A DNA stretch of 64,000 nt from NCBI RefSeq assembly GCF_014203545.1, contig NZ_JACHJG010000016.1:1-64000 (forward strand). The letters are read 5' to 3'. The position numbers were made by a program, and so were the translations under genes. Under the pieces are notes generated by a model. It was not told where the DNA came from and searched no databases. It saw only the letters and a list, made by a program, of their open reading frames with translations. Of the stretch, positions 44,610 to 53,873 are shown in pieces. Within the stretch, counting starts at the first letter, position 1, and every line of letters starts with the position of its first letter. The DNA comes from Streptomyces netropsis (GTDB lineage Bacteria > Actinomycetota > Actinomycetes > Streptomycetales > Streptomycetaceae).

Positions 44610-44647
44610 CGAGCGCCGGACGGGCCAACCAGCCCGTCCGGCGCTCG
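44610..44647. repeat. Intergenic palindromic repeat and terminator
   Basis: A perfect 16-bp stem (44610-44625 with 44632-44647) and a 6-base loop lie between convergent genes. The core CGCCGGACGGGC is shared with the repeat at 36813-36885. The remaining part of the 280-bp gap shows nothing else recognised. Confidence 0.75.
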
Positions 44648-44703
44648 AGAACTTCCCTCGGCGGATCAGGGGCCCCCAAGCCCCTTCACCGCCGCGTCAC
44701 GCG

Positions 44704-46830
44704 TTACGCCGGAACGCTCGCCACGCCCTGCGGCAGGAACCGCCGGCCGGCGGCCCGCTCGGAGACGCCCTCACGGTCCAGGTACGGCGTGATGCCGCCC
44801 AGGTGGAAGGGCCAGCCCGCGCCGGTGATCAGGCACAGGTCGATGTCCTGCGCCTCGGCGACGACGCCCTCGTCCAGCATGAGGCCGATCTCCTGCGCCA
44901 CGGCGTCCAGCACCCGCTCGCGCACCTGCTCCTCGGTCAGGACGACGTCGCCCTGCTTCAGCAGCGCCGCGACCTCGGGGTCCAGCTCCGGCTTGCCGGA
45001 GTCGTAGACGTAGAAGCCGCGCTTGCCGGCCTTGACCACGGCGGCCAGGTTCGGCGAGACGGTGAACCGGTCCGGGAAGGCGCGGTTGAGGGTCTCGGAG
45101 ACGTGCAGACCGATGGCCGGGCCGACCAGCTCCAGGAGCACCAGCGGGGACATCGGCAGACCGAGCGGCTCGACGGCCTTCTCGGCGGTGACCACCGGGG
45201 TGCCCTCGTCGATGACGTTCTGGATCTCGCCCATGAAGCGGGTGAGGATGCGGTTGACGACGAACGCCGGGGCGTCCTTCACCAGCACCGCGGTCTTCTT
45301 CAGCTTCTTGGCGACGCCGAAGGCGGTGGCCAGCGACGCGTCGTCGGTCTGCTCGCCGCGGACGATCTCCAGCAGTGGGAGGATCGCGACCGGGTTGAAG
45401 AAGTGGAAGCCCACGACCCGCTCGGGGTTCTTGAGCTTCGACGCCATCTCGGAGACCGACAGCGAGGAGGTGTTGGTGGCCAGGATCGCGTGGGCCGGAA
45501 CGACCGCCTCGACCTCGGCGAACACCTGCTGCTTGACGCCCATCTCCTCGAAGACGGCCTCGATGACGAAGTCCGCGTCGCCGAAGGCGGCGGCCTTGTC
45601 GAGCGAGCCGGAGACCAGGCCCTTGAGGCGGTTGGCCTTGTCCTGGTTGACGCGGCCCTTGAGCAGCAGCTTGTCGATCTCGCCGTGGACGTAGCCCACG
45701 CCCTTGTCGACGCGCTCCTGGTCGATGTCGGTCAGCACGACCGGCACCTCGAGGCGGCGCGCGAAGAGCAGCGCGAGCTGAGAGGCCATCAGGCCGGCGC
45801 CGACGACGCCCACCTTGGTGACCGGGCGGGCCAGGGACTTGTCCGGGGCACCCGCCGGGCGCTTGGCGCGCTTCTGCACCAGGTTGAAGGCGTAGATGCC
45901 GCCGCGCAGCTCGCCACCCATGATCAGGTCGGCCAGCGCCTGGTCCTCGGCGTCGAAGCCGGCGCGCAGGTCGCCGTTCTTCGCCGCGGCGATGATCTCC
46001 AGGGCGCGGTAGGCGGCCGGGGCCGCGCCGTGCACCTTGGAGTCGGCGATGGCCTTGCCGCGGGCGACGGCCTGGTCCCAGCCCTCGCCGCGGTCGATCT
46101 CGGCCCGGACGACCTCGGTGTCGCCCTTCAGCACCGAAGCGGTCCACAGCAGGGACTGCTCGAGGAAGTCCGCACCCTCGAACAGCGCGTCCGCGATGCC
46201 GAGGTCGAAGACCTGCTTGCCGCGCAGCTGCTTGTTCTGGTTGAGCGAGTTCTCGATGATCACCGAGACCGCGCGGTCCGCGCCGATCAGGTTCGGCAGC
46301 AGCGCGCAGCCGCCCCAGCCGGGGACCAGACCGAGGAAGACCTCGGGCAGCGAGAAGGCGGGGATCGCCTTGGAGACCGTGCGGTACGTGCAGTGCAGAC
46401 CGACCTCGACGCCGCCGCCCATCGCGGCGCCGTTGTAGTACGCGAAGGTCGGCACGGCGAGCTGCGACAGCCGCTTGAAGACGTCGTGGCCGCCCTTGCC
46501 GATGGCCAGCGCGTCCTCGTGGCGCTTCAGCAGCTCGACGCCCTTGAGGTCGGCGCCGACCGCGAAGATGAACGGCTTGCCGGTCAGACCGGCACCGACG
46601 ATCTCGCCCGCCGCGGCCTCGGCCTCGAGCTGGTCGATCGCCGCGTCCAGGTTCGCGAGCGACTGCGGACCGAAGGTGGTCGGCTTGGTGTGGTCCAGAC
46701 CGTTGTCCAGCGTGACGAGCGCGAAGCGCCCGGCGCCGAAGGGGAGGTCGAGGTGGCGCACGTGCGCCTGGGTCACGACCTCGCCCGGGAACAGCTCGGC
46801 CGCGCCCTTCAGGAGTTCAGTGGTGCTCAC
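44704..46830 (-). CDS. fadB: Fatty acid oxidation protein: enoyl-CoA hydratase / 3-hydroxyacyl-CoA dehydrogenase
   Basis: A 708-residue multifunctional beta-oxidation subunit. The N-terminal crotonase domain has the oxyanion motifs GADLKGV and YYNGAAMGGGVEVGLHC. The NAD-binding 3-hydroxyacyl-CoA dehydrogenase domain begins at VGVVGAGLMASQLALLFARR, with IEAVFEEMGVKQQVF and TNTSSLSVSEMA, and two C-terminal 3HCDH domains follow. The GTG start overlaps the upstream thiolase stop (GTGA), giving a coupled fadA-fadB pair like the alpha/beta trifunctional complex. Confidence 0.93.
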   Translation of the reverse strand: MSTTELLKGAAELFPGEVVTQAHVRHLDLPFGAGRFALVTLDNGLDHTKPTTFGPQSLANLDAAIDQLEAEAAAGEIVGAGLTGKPFIFAVGADLKGVELLKRHEDALAIGKGGHDVFKRLSQLAVPTFAYYNGAAMGGGVEVGLHCTYRTVSKAIPAFSLPEVFLGLVPGWGGCALLPNLIGADRAVSVIIENSLNQNKQLRGKQVFDLGIADALFEGADFLEQSLLWTASVLKGDTEVVRAEIDRGEGWDQAVARGKAIADSKVHGAAPAAYRALEIIAAAKNGDLRAGFDAEDQALADLIMGGELRGGIYAFNLVQKRAKRPAGAPDKSLARPVTKVGVVGAGLMASQLALLFARRLEVPVVLTDIDQERVDKGVGYVHGEIDKLLLKGRVNQDKANRLKGLVSGSLDKAAAFGDADFVIEAVFEEMGVKQQVFAEVEAVVPAHAILATNTSSLSVSEMASKLKNPERVVGFHFFNPVAILPLLEIVRGEQTDDASLATAFGVAKKLKKTAVLVKDAPAFVVNRILTRFMGEIQNVIDEGTPVVTAEKAVEPLGLPMSPLVLLELVGPAIGLHVSETLNRAFPDRFTVSPNLAAVVKAGKRGFYVYDSGKPELDPEVAALLKQGDVVLTEEQVRERVLDAVAQEIGLMLDEGVVAEAQDIDLCLITGAGWPFHLGGITPYLDREGVSERAAGRRFLPQGVASVPA

Positions 46831-48047
46831 TTGTTGCCTCCGTCGAAGTGCGGGTTCTCCCAGATGACCGTTCCGCCCATGCCGAAGCCGACACACATGC
46901 TCGTGATGCCGTAGCGGACGTGCGGCTGCTCCTCGAACTGCCGCGCCAGCTGCGTCATCAGGCGCACGCCCGACGAGGCCAGCGGGTGGCCGAAGGCGAT
47001 CGCGCCGCCGTACTGGTTGACGCGCGGGTCGTCGTCCGCGATGCCGTAGTGGTCCAGGAGCGAGAGCACCTGTACCGCGAAGGCCTCGTTGATCTCGAAG
47101 AGACCGATGTCGTCGATCGTCAGGCCCGCCTTGGCGAGGGCCTTCTCGGTCGCCGGGACCGGGCCGATGCCCATGACCTCGGGCTCGACGCCCGCGAACG
47201 CGTAGCTCACCAGGCGCATCTTGACCGGCAGGCCCAGCTCGCGCGCCACATCCTCGGCGGCGATCAGGGAGGCGGTGGCACCGTCGTTGAGACCGGCGGC
47301 GTTGCCCGCGGTGACCCGGCCGTGCGGACGGAAGGGGGTCTTCAGACCCGCCAGGTTCGCCAGCGTGGTGCCCGGGCGCATCGGCTCGTCGGCGGTGGCC
47401 AGGCCCCAACCGGTCTCGCCGGCCTCCGCGTTGGTGCGGCGGACGGAGATCGGCACCAGGTCGGCCTGGATCTTGCCGTCGGCGTACGCCTTCGCGGCCT
47501 TCTCCTGGCTGCGGACCGCGTACTCGTCGGCGCGCTGCTTGGTGATGTGCGGCAGGCGGTCGTGCAGGTTCTCGGCGGTCATGCCCATGAAGAGGGCGGA
47601 CTCGTCGACCAGCTTCTCCGACACGAAGCGCGGGTTCGGGTCCACGCCCTCGCCCATGGGGTGACGGCCCATGTGCTCGACGCCGCCCGCGATGGCGATG
47701 TCGTACGCACCGAAGGAGAGCCCGCCGGCGACGGCGGTCACGGCGGTCATGGCACCGGCGCACATGCGGTCGATGGAGTAGCCGGGCACGGACTGCGGGA
47801 GGCCCGCGAGGATGCCGGCGGTGCGGCCGAGGGTCAGGCCCTGGTCGCCGATCTGCGTCGTCGCGGCGAGGGCGACCTCGTCGATACGGGCCGGGTCCAG
47901 GTCCGGGTTACGGCGCAGCAGTTCCCGGATGCACTTGACGACCAGGTCGTCGGCGCGGGTCTCGTGGTAGATGCCCTTCGGGCCCGCCTTGCCGAACGGG
48001 GTGCGGACGCCGTCGACGAAAACGACGTCCCTAGCGGTACGAGGCAC
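46827..48047 (-). CDS. fadA: Acetyl-CoA acyltransferase (thiolase) of fatty acid oxidation
   Basis: The 406-residue beta-ketothiolase partner of the downstream hydratase/dehydrogenase. Nucleophilic cysteine lies in SIDRMCAGAMTA (about residue 88), the histidine in AFGHPLASSGVR and the second cysteine in TSMCVGFGMGG. The GTG at 48047 has GGAGGAGA about 6 bases upstream and gives the family N-terminus RDVVFVDGVRTPFG; the frame stays open further upstream without a better start. Confidence 0.93.
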   Translation of the reverse strand: MPRTARDVVFVDGVRTPFGKAGPKGIYHETRADDLVVKCIRELLRRNPDLDPARIDEVALAATTQIGDQGLTLGRTAGILAGLPQSVPGYSIDRMCAGAMTAVTAVAGGLSFGAYDIAIAGGVEHMGRHPMGEGVDPNPRFVSEKLVDESALFMGMTAENLHDRLPHITKQRADEYAVRSQEKAAKAYADGKIQADLVPISVRRTNAEAGETGWGLATADEPMRPGTTLANLAGLKTPFRPHGRVTAGNAAGLNDGATASLIAAEDVARELGLPVKMRLVSYAFAGVEPEVMGIGPVPATEKALAKAGLTIDDIGLFEINEAFAVQVLSLLDHYGIADDDPRVNQYGGAIAFGHPLASSGVRLMTQLARQFEEQPHVRYGITSMCVGFGMGGTVIWENPHFDGGNK

Positions 48048-48236
48048 GTTGGCTCTCCTCCAGATGCGGGATCGCTGCGCGCGGGCACGCCGGTACGGCT
48101 CCGCCGCGGTGCGGGCTGACACCGTCATGCTACTTGCGGGTAACCATGCTGCCCAGTCCCCCGGGCGGGAGCGTCGAAGGTCACATTCCGTGGACCTCCG
48201 CCCGCGGCGGGCGAAGGGGGGCCGGGACATGCGAAA

Positions 48237-48273
48237 GGGCCCCTGCCCTGCCGTTTCGGCAGGGCAGGGGCCC
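48237..48273 (-). terminator. Terminator of rnd
   Basis: A perfect 17-bp stem (48237-48253 with 48257-48273) and 3-base loop begins 16 bp after the rnd stop codon. Confidence 0.8.
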
Positions 48274-48288
48274 CGTGCGGGCGACCGG

Positions 48289-49566
48289 CTAGGCCACCGG
48301 TGCGGTCAGCGCCGTCACCAGGACGGGGGTGACCTGTTCGATCTGCCAGGGGCGGGCGCCGTGGGCGGCGAGGATCTCGGCCACGGCCTCCGGCGTCGGG
48401 TCCTTCGGGGGCTCCCAGCACAGCCTGCGGACCGTGTCCGGCGTGATCAGGTTCTCCTGCGGCATCGTCAGCCGCTCGGCCAGGGCCGAGACCGCCGCGC
48501 GGGCCGTCGACAGCCGCGCCGCGGCGACCGGGTCCTTGTCCGCCCAGGCGCGCGGCGGCGGCGGGCCCGTCAGGGGCTGGCCGGGCTGCGGCAGTTCCGC
48601 GTCCGGGATCGCCTTGGCGCGGTCGACGGCGGCCTGCCACTGCTCGAGCTGCTTACGGCTCATCCGGTGGCCGAAGCCGGTCAGGGCCGCGAGCGCGTGG
48701 GCGTTCGGCGGCACGTTGAGCGCGGCCTCGATGATCGCGGCGTCGCTGAGCACCTTGCCCGGCGAGACGTCGCGGCGCTGTGCGATCTGGTCGCGCGCGG
48801 TCCACAGCTCGCGGACCACGGCCATCTGCCGGCGCCTGCGCACCTTGTGCATGCCGGACGTGCGGCGCCAGGGGTCCTTGCGGGGCGGGGCGGGCGGGGC
48901 CGCGGCGATGGCCGCGAACTCCTGGCGGGCCCACTCCAGCTTGCCCTGCCGGTCCAGCTCCTCCTCCAGCGCGTCGCGCAGGTCCACGAGCAGCTCGACG
49001 TCGAGCGCCGCGTAGCGCAGCCACGGGTCGGGCAGCGGGCGGGTCGACCAGTCGACGGCGGAGTGGCCCTTCTCCAGGGCGTAGCCGAGGACGTTCTCGA
49101 CCATCGCCCCGAGGCCCACGCGTGCGAACCCCGCGAGCCGTCCCGCGAGCTCCGTGTCGAAGAGCCGCGACGGCGTCATCCCTATCTCGCGGAGGCAGGG
49201 CAGGTCCTGGGTGGCGGCGTGCAGCACCCACTCGGCGTCGGCGACGGCCTCGCCGAGGGAGGAGAGGTCGGGGCAGCCGACCGGGTCGATCAGTGCGGAG
49301 CCGGCGCCTTCGCGGCGCAGCTGGACGAGGTAGGCGCGCTGGCCGTAGCGGTAGCCGGAGGCGCGCTCGGCGTCGACGGCGACGGGTCCCGTGCCTGCTG
49401 CGAACGCCGCGACGACCTCGGCCAGGGCATCGTTGTCAGCGACGACCGGCGGGATGCCTTCGCGTGGTTCCAGCAAGGGGATCGGCGCCGAATCGACGTC
49501 GTCCGGGGGAGCGCCCCCGGTGGTTCGCAGTGTCGTGTCTTCTGCGGTCTCTTGGGCGTCGGTCAC
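48289..49566 (-). CDS. rnd: Ribonuclease D family 3 prime exonuclease
   Basis: A 425-residue DEDD exonuclease with HRDC domain. Exo motifs: VAVDAERASGYRYGQ (DxE), HAATQDLPCL and the third motif WLRYAALDVELLVDL with Tyr and Asp. HRDC-like helices follow at about 230-310. Involved in tRNA 3 prime maturation and RNA turnover. The GTG appears leaderless: TACCCT ends 6 bases before it and no ribosome site is present. Confidence 0.9.
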   Translation of the reverse strand: MTDAQETAEDTTLRTTGGAPPDDVDSAPIPLLEPREGIPPVVADNDALAEVVAAFAAGTGPVAVDAERASGYRYGQRAYLVQLRREGAGSALIDPVGCPDLSSLGEAVADAEWVLHAATQDLPCLREIGMTPSRLFDTELAGRLAGFARVGLGAMVENVLGYALEKGHSAVDWSTRPLPDPWLRYAALDVELLVDLRDALEEELDRQGKLEWARQEFAAIAAAPPAPPRKDPWRRTSGMHKVRRRRQMAVVRELWTARDQIAQRRDVSPGKVLSDAAIIEAALNVPPNAHALAALTGFGHRMSRKQLEQWQAAVDRAKAIPDAELPQPGQPLTGPPPPRAWADKDPVAAARLSTARAAVSALAERLTMPQENLITPDTVRRLCWEPPKDPTPEAVAEILAAHGARPWQIEQVTPVLVTALTAPVA

Positions 49567-49593
49567 CGGTCAAGGGTATCTGTGTATGGCAAG

Positions 49594-49625
49594 CGCCCGT
49601 CGACGGAACGTTCCGCCGACGGGCG
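49594..49625 (-). terminator. Terminator of the response regulator gene
   Basis: CGCCCGTCG (49594-49602) pairs with CGACGGGCG (49617-49625), enclosing a smaller GGAACGTTCC palindrome, 18 bp after the stop. Confidence 0.7.
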
Positions 49626-49643
49626 TGATGCGCTTTCGCGGGG

Positions 49644-50306
49644 TCAGTGGATGATGCCGGTGCGCAGTGCGACGGCCACCATTCCGGCCCGGTCGCCGGT
49701 GCCGAGCTTGCGCGCGATGCGGGCGAGATGGCTCTTGACGGTGAGGGCGGACAGGCCCATCGAGACGCCGATCGCCTTGTTGGACTGGCCCTCCGCCACC
49801 AATCTCAGGACCTCGACCTCGCGGCCGGACAGCTCGCGGTAGCCGCCGGGGTGGCCGGGGGCGCCCGGCGGGCGGCGGTGCATCCGGGCCGCGGCGGCGG
49901 AGCCGATGGGGGCGGCACCGGGGCGGCCGGGGAGGCCGAGGTTGGTGCGGGTGCCGGTGACGACGTAGCCCTTCACACCGCCCGCGAGGGCGTTGCGTAC
50001 GGCGCCGATGTCGTCCGCGGCGGACAGGGCGAGGCCGTTGGGCCAGCCCGCCGCGCGGGTCTCGGAGAGCAGGGTGAGGCCGGACCCGTCGGGGAGGTGG
50101 ACATCGGCCACACAGATGTCGCGCGGGCTGCCGACGCGGGGGCGGGCTTCCGCGATGGACGAGGCCTCGATCACATCCCGCACGCCCAGGGCCCACAGAT
50201 GACGGGTGACGGTGGAGCGGACGCGGGGGTCGGCGACGACGACCATGGCCGTCGGCTTGGTCGGTCGATAGGCGAGGCTCGCAGGTTGCTCGAGGAGAAC
50301 GGACAC
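49644..50306 (-). CDS. NarL/LuxR-type response regulator
   Basis: A 220-residue regulator with an N-terminal receiver domain (about 18-125), phosphoacceptor D68 in VADVHLPDGSG, and a C-terminal LuxR HTH (ELSGREVEVLRLVAEGQSNKAIGVSMGLSALTVKSHLARIARKLG region). The first acidic pocket has a single Asp (VVVADPRV), where most receivers have two acids, so phosphorylation may be weak or absent. No histidine kinase is adjacent. GGAGG precedes the GTG start. Confidence 0.87.
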   Translation of the reverse strand: MSVLLEQPASLAYRPTKPTAMVVVADPRVRSTVTRHLWALGVRDVIEASSIAEARPRVGSPRDICVADVHLPDGSGLTLLSETRAAGWPNGLALSAADDIGAVRNALAGGVKGYVVTGTRTNLGLPGRPGAAPIGSAAAARMHRRPPGAPGHPGGYRELSGREVEVLRLVAEGQSNKAIGVSMGLSALTVKSHLARIARKLGTGDRAGMVAVALRTGIIH

Positions 50307-50469
50307 CAGGCCTCCAGGGGGAGTGGCGGTGACGGTGCCGACTTGGGGCTAAGCCGGGGCGATCCGTATGGGAAGGGTCACAAGCCTCTTCGGCACCCAA
50401 CCGTCCCGCCTTTAGGGAATGATCACGAATTGATGAGTAACAATTCGGGCAATTCGGACGGCTGACCGA

Positions 50470-51126
50470 TCAACGGCTCTGCGGACCGCGCCGCTGCGGG
50501 AGCGTCACGACCCCGGCGTCCGGCGGCCCGCCCGGCGGCAGTCCCGCGATCTGACAGAGCAGATCGCACCAGGCCGCGAGGTGCGCCGCGGTGTCCGGCG
50601 CCTGCGGCATGCCCCCCGGGCCGCTGGTGTCGGTCGGCGACCACGACGCCCGGATCTCGATCCGCGTCGACGGCTCCCGCTCCGCGAGCCCGCCGAAGTA
50701 GTGCGACCCGGCCCGGGTCACCGTGCCGCTCGGCGCGCCGTACGGCACCCGGCGGGCCTCCAGCGCGCCCGTCAGCCAGGACCAGCAGACCTCCGGCAGC
50801 AGCGGGTCCGCCGCCATCTCCGGCTCCAGATCGGCGTGCACGAGCGTCACCATCCGGAACGTACCGCCCCAGGCGTCGTGCCCCGCCGGATCGTGCAGCA
50901 GGATCAGCCGCCCGTCCGCCAGCTCCTCGTCGTCCACGACGACCGCCGCCTCCAGCGCGTACGAGAAGGGGGCGAGCCGCTGGGGCGGCGGGGTGGCGTC
51001 GAGTTCGATCTCCGGCCGCAGGCGCACTCCTTGCAGCCCGGCGACCGCCTGCCGGAAGACGGACGGGGAGCCCTCCCCGTCCGCGTCGTCCGGACCGTCC
51101 GAGAGGTGTCCCTGCGCCGCAGCCAT
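50470..51126 (-). CDS. DUF3000 family protein
   Basis: A 218-residue actinobacterial protein of unknown function, recognised by the core LRPEIELDATPPPQRLAPFSYALEA and WCDLLCQIAGLP. It is soluble and acidic. Its divergent position to hemE is conserved in my recollection of Streptomyces. The ATG at 51126 seems leaderless: TAGTCT ends 7 bases before it. Confidence 0.8.
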   Translation of the reverse strand: MAAAQGHLSDGPDDADGEGSPSVFRQAVAGLQGVRLRPEIELDATPPPQRLAPFSYALEAAVVVDDEELADGRLILLHDPAGHDAWGGTFRMVTLVHADLEPEMAADPLLPEVCWSWLTGALEARRVPYGAPSGTVTRAGSHYFGGLAEREPSTRIEIRASWSPTDTSGPGGMPQAPDTAAHLAAWCDLLCQIAGLPPGGPPDAGVVTLPQRRGPQSR

Positions 51127-51216
51127 GCCCGGAAGACTAGGCGGAAGAGGCCGCTCTTCCGGGTAGGACACCCACACGGGCGGGTCACTCGTTCGGCCCG
51201 TGCGAAGATTTGGGGC

Positions 51217-52281
51217 ATGAGTGAGCGCAGCCAGCTTCAGACCGGCCGCACCGCGGCGCACGACTCGGCGTTCCTGCGGGCGTGCCGACGCGAACCCGTA
51301 CCGCATACCCCGGTCTGGTTCATGCGGCAGGCGGGACGCTCCCTTCCCGAGTACCGCAAGGTCCGCGAGGGCACCGCCATGCTGGAGTCCTGCATGCGCC
51401 CCGACCTCGTCACCGAGATCACCCTCCAGCCCGTGCGCCGCCACAACGTCGACGCCGCGATCTTCTTCAGCGACATCGTCGTCCCGCTGAAGGCCATCGG
51501 CATCGACCTCGACATCAAGCCCGGCGTCGGCCCGGTCGTGGCACAGCCCATCCGCAGCCGCGCCGACCTCGAGCGGCTCCGCCCGCTCGACGCCGACGAC
51601 GTGAAGTACGTGACCGAGGCCATCGGCATGCTCACCGCCGAGCTGGGCGCCACCCCGCTCATCGGCTTCGCCGGCGCCCCCTTCACGCTGGCCAGCTACC
51701 TCGTCGAGGGCGGCCCGTCGCGCAACCACGAGCACACCAAGGCGCTCATGTACGGCGACCCCGAGCTGTGGGCCGACCTCCTCGACCGCCTCGCGGACAT
51801 CACCGCCGCCTTCCTGAAGGTGCAGATCGAGGCCGGCGCCTCGGCCGTGCAGCTCTTCGACTCCTGGGTCGGCGCCCTGGCCCCGGCCGACTACCGGCGC
51901 TCCGTCATGCCCGCCTCGGCGAAGGTCTTCGACGCCGTCGCCGACTACGGCGTGCCGCGCATCCACTTCGGCGTCGGCACGGGCGAGCTCCTCGGCCTCA
52001 TGGGCGAGGCCGGCGCGGACGTCGTCGGCGTCGACTGGCGCATCCCCATGGACGAGGCCGCACGACGCGTCGGCCCCGGCAAGGCGCTCCAGGGCAACCT
52101 CGACCCGGCCGTCCTCTTCGCCGGCCACGAGGCGGTCGAGACCAAGGCCCGCGAGGTCCTGGACGCGGCGGCGAAGCTGGAGGGCCACGTCTTCAACCTC
52201 GGCCACGGCGTGCTTCCCACCACCGACCCGGACGCGCTGACCCGCCTGGTCGCGTACGTGCACGAGCAGACGGCGCGCTAG
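51217..52281 (+). CDS. hemE: Uroporphyrinogen decarboxylase
   Basis: HemE decarboxylates uroporphyrinogen III to coproporphyrinogen III. The 354-residue protein has the family start TPVWFMRQAGRSLPEYRKVREG and the second signature GFAGAPFTLASYLVEGG, and ends with the NLGHGVLPTTDPD motif. The ATG may be leaderless: AAGATT ends 6 bases before it. It feeds the coproporphyrin route completed by hemG and hemQ 4 kb downstream. Confidence 0.96.
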   Translation: MSERSQLQTGRTAAHDSAFLRACRREPVPHTPVWFMRQAGRSLPEYRKVREGTAMLESCMRPDLVTEITLQPVRRHNVDAAIFFSDIVVPLKAIGIDLDIKPGVGPVVAQPIRSRADLERLRPLDADDVKYVTEAIGMLTAELGATPLIGFAGAPFTLASYLVEGGPSRNHEHTKALMYGDPELWADLLDRLADITAAFLKVQIEAGASAVQLFDSWVGALAPADYRRSVMPASAKVFDAVADYGVPRIHFGVGTGELLGLMGEAGADVVGVDWRIPMDEAARRVGPGKALQGNLDPAVLFAGHEAVETKAREVLDAAAKLEGHVFNLGHGVLPTTDPDALTRLVAYVHEQTAR

Positions 52282-52320
52282 GGCCTGGCTGGCCGGCCGG
52301 TCCTGGTCGGCGGCTGCCCC

Positions 52321-52377
52321 GGGCTGGTTGTGGCTGAGCTCAGCCACAACCAGCCCGCCCGGCGTTTGAGGACGCGC
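52321..52377. repeat. Intergenic palindromic repeat with 36-bp perfect palindrome
   Basis: 52321-52356 reads the same on both strands, with no loop. It contains GTGGCTGAGC and is followed by CCGGCGTTTGAGGACGCGCC, words shared with the repeat at 36813-36885. It lies between convergent hemE and the flavoprotein gene and can terminate both. Confidence 0.75.
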
Positions 52378-52432
52378 CCGCAGGGCGCTCACCGCCGTAG
52401 GCGGCAAAGGCGGCCCCGGAGGGGCCTGGCGG

Positions 52433-53836
52433 TCAAGCCCCTCCGGCCACCGCCGCGGCCGCCTTGCGCGCGGCGACGAGCACCGGGTCCCACACCGGGG
52501 AGAACGGCGGGGCGTAGCCCAGGTCCAGAGCCGTCATCTGGTCCACCGTCATGCGGGCCGTCAGTGCCACCGCCGCGACGTCCACCCGCTTCGCCGCGCC
52601 CTCCCGGCCGACGATCTGGACGCCGAGCAGCCTGCCCGTCCGGCGCTCGGCGAGCATCTTCACCGTCATCGGGCGCGCGCCCGGGTAGTACCCGGCGCGG
52701 CTCGTCGACTCCACGGTGGCGGTCACGAACTGCAGCCCGGCCGCCGTGGCCTGGGCCTCCAGCAGGCCCGTACGGGCGATCTCCAGGTCGCACACCTTGC
52801 TCACGGCCGTGCCGACCACGCCGGGGAACGTGGCGTAGCCGCCGCCGACGTTCGAGCCGATCACCTGACCGTGCTTGTTGGCGTGCGTGCCCAGGGCGAT
52901 GTGCCGGGTGCGGCCGGCCACCAGGTCCCAGACCTCCACGCAGTCACCCCCCGCCCAGATGTTCCCGTGGCCGCGCACCCGCATCGCCGGATCCGTCAGC
53001 AGACCGCCCGAATCGCCGAGCGGCAGCCCCGCCGCCCGGGCCAGGGACGTCTCCGGGCGCACCCCCAGTCCCAGCACCACGACCTCGGCCGGGAACTCCC
53101 GCTCCCCGGCGACGACCGCCGTGACTGCGCTCTCCGGGCCGTCCGGGCCGTCCGGGCCGGTGACGAGCGAGGTGACCTCGGTCCCCGTCACCACCTCGAT
53201 GCCCATCCCGCACATCGCCTCCCGGACCAGGGCGCCCATGTCCGGATCCAGGGTGGCCATCGGCTGCGCGGCCCGCTCGATCACCGTCACCTCGAAGCCG
53301 CGCAGGCTCAGCGCCTCCGCCATCTCCACCCCGATGTACCCGGCGCCGATCACGACCGCGCGGTGCGGGCCCGCCGGGTCGAGCTTCGCCAGCCCGTCGA
53401 TCAGCGCCCGGCCGTCGTCCAGGGTCTGCACCCCGTACACCCCGCGCGCGTCGATGCCCTCGATCGGCGGCCGGACCGGCCGTGCGCCCGTCGCCAGCAC
53501 GAGCCCGTCGAAGCCGTGCCAGCGCTCGGTGCCGGACTCCAGATCGCGCGCCCGCACCCGCTGCCCGGCCACGTCCAGCTCCGTCACCTCCGTACGCGTC
53601 CGCAGATCGATGCCGCGCCGGCGGTGCTCCTCGGGGGTACGGGCGATGAGCGCGTCCGGCCCGTCGACCACGCCGCCCGCCCAGTACGGGATGCCGCAGG
53701 CCGAGTACGAGGTGAAGTGCCCCCGCTCGAACGCCGTGATCTCCAGCTCGTCGGGTCCCTTGAGCCTGCGGGCCTGCGAGGCCGCGGACATGCCCGCCGC
53801 GTCCCCTCCGACGATCACCAGTCGCCGCACCGCCAT
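52433..53836 (-). CDS. FAD-dependent pyridine nucleotide-disulfide oxidoreductase, CoA-disulfide reductase-like
   Basis: A 467-residue class III flavoprotein reductase. It has FAD-binding LVIVGGDAAGMSAASQARR, a redox cysteine in SYSACGIPYWAGG (about residue 45) as in CoA-disulfide reductase and NADH oxidase, NAD-binding VVIGAGYIGVEMAEAL, FAD motif GNIWAGGDCVEVWD and the C-terminal dimerisation domain. The ATG at 53836 gives the usual N-terminus; a rhodanese domain is absent. It lies 37 bp after pcaG on the same strand, so it may be cotranscribed with the protocatechuate genes. Confidence 0.85.
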   Translation of the reverse strand: MAVRRLVIVGGDAAGMSAASQARRLKGPDELEITAFERGHFTSYSACGIPYWAGGVVDGPDALIARTPEEHRRRGIDLRTRTEVTELDVAGQRVRARDLESGTERWHGFDGLVLATGARPVRPPIEGIDARGVYGVQTLDDGRALIDGLAKLDPAGPHRAVVIGAGYIGVEMAEALSLRGFEVTVIERAAQPMATLDPDMGALVREAMCGMGIEVVTGTEVTSLVTGPDGPDGPESAVTAVVAGEREFPAEVVVLGLGVRPETSLARAAGLPLGDSGGLLTDPAMRVRGHGNIWAGGDCVEVWDLVAGRTRHIALGTHANKHGQVIGSNVGGGYATFPGVVGTAVSKVCDLEIARTGLLEAQATAAGLQFVTATVESTSRAGYYPGARPMTVKMLAERRTGRLLGVQIVGREGAAKRVDVAAVALTARMTVDQMTALDLGYAPPFSPVWDPVLVAARKAAAAVAGGA

Positions 53837-53873
53837 CGCGTCCCCGTCCTCTCGTCGTCCGTCAACCCCCAAG

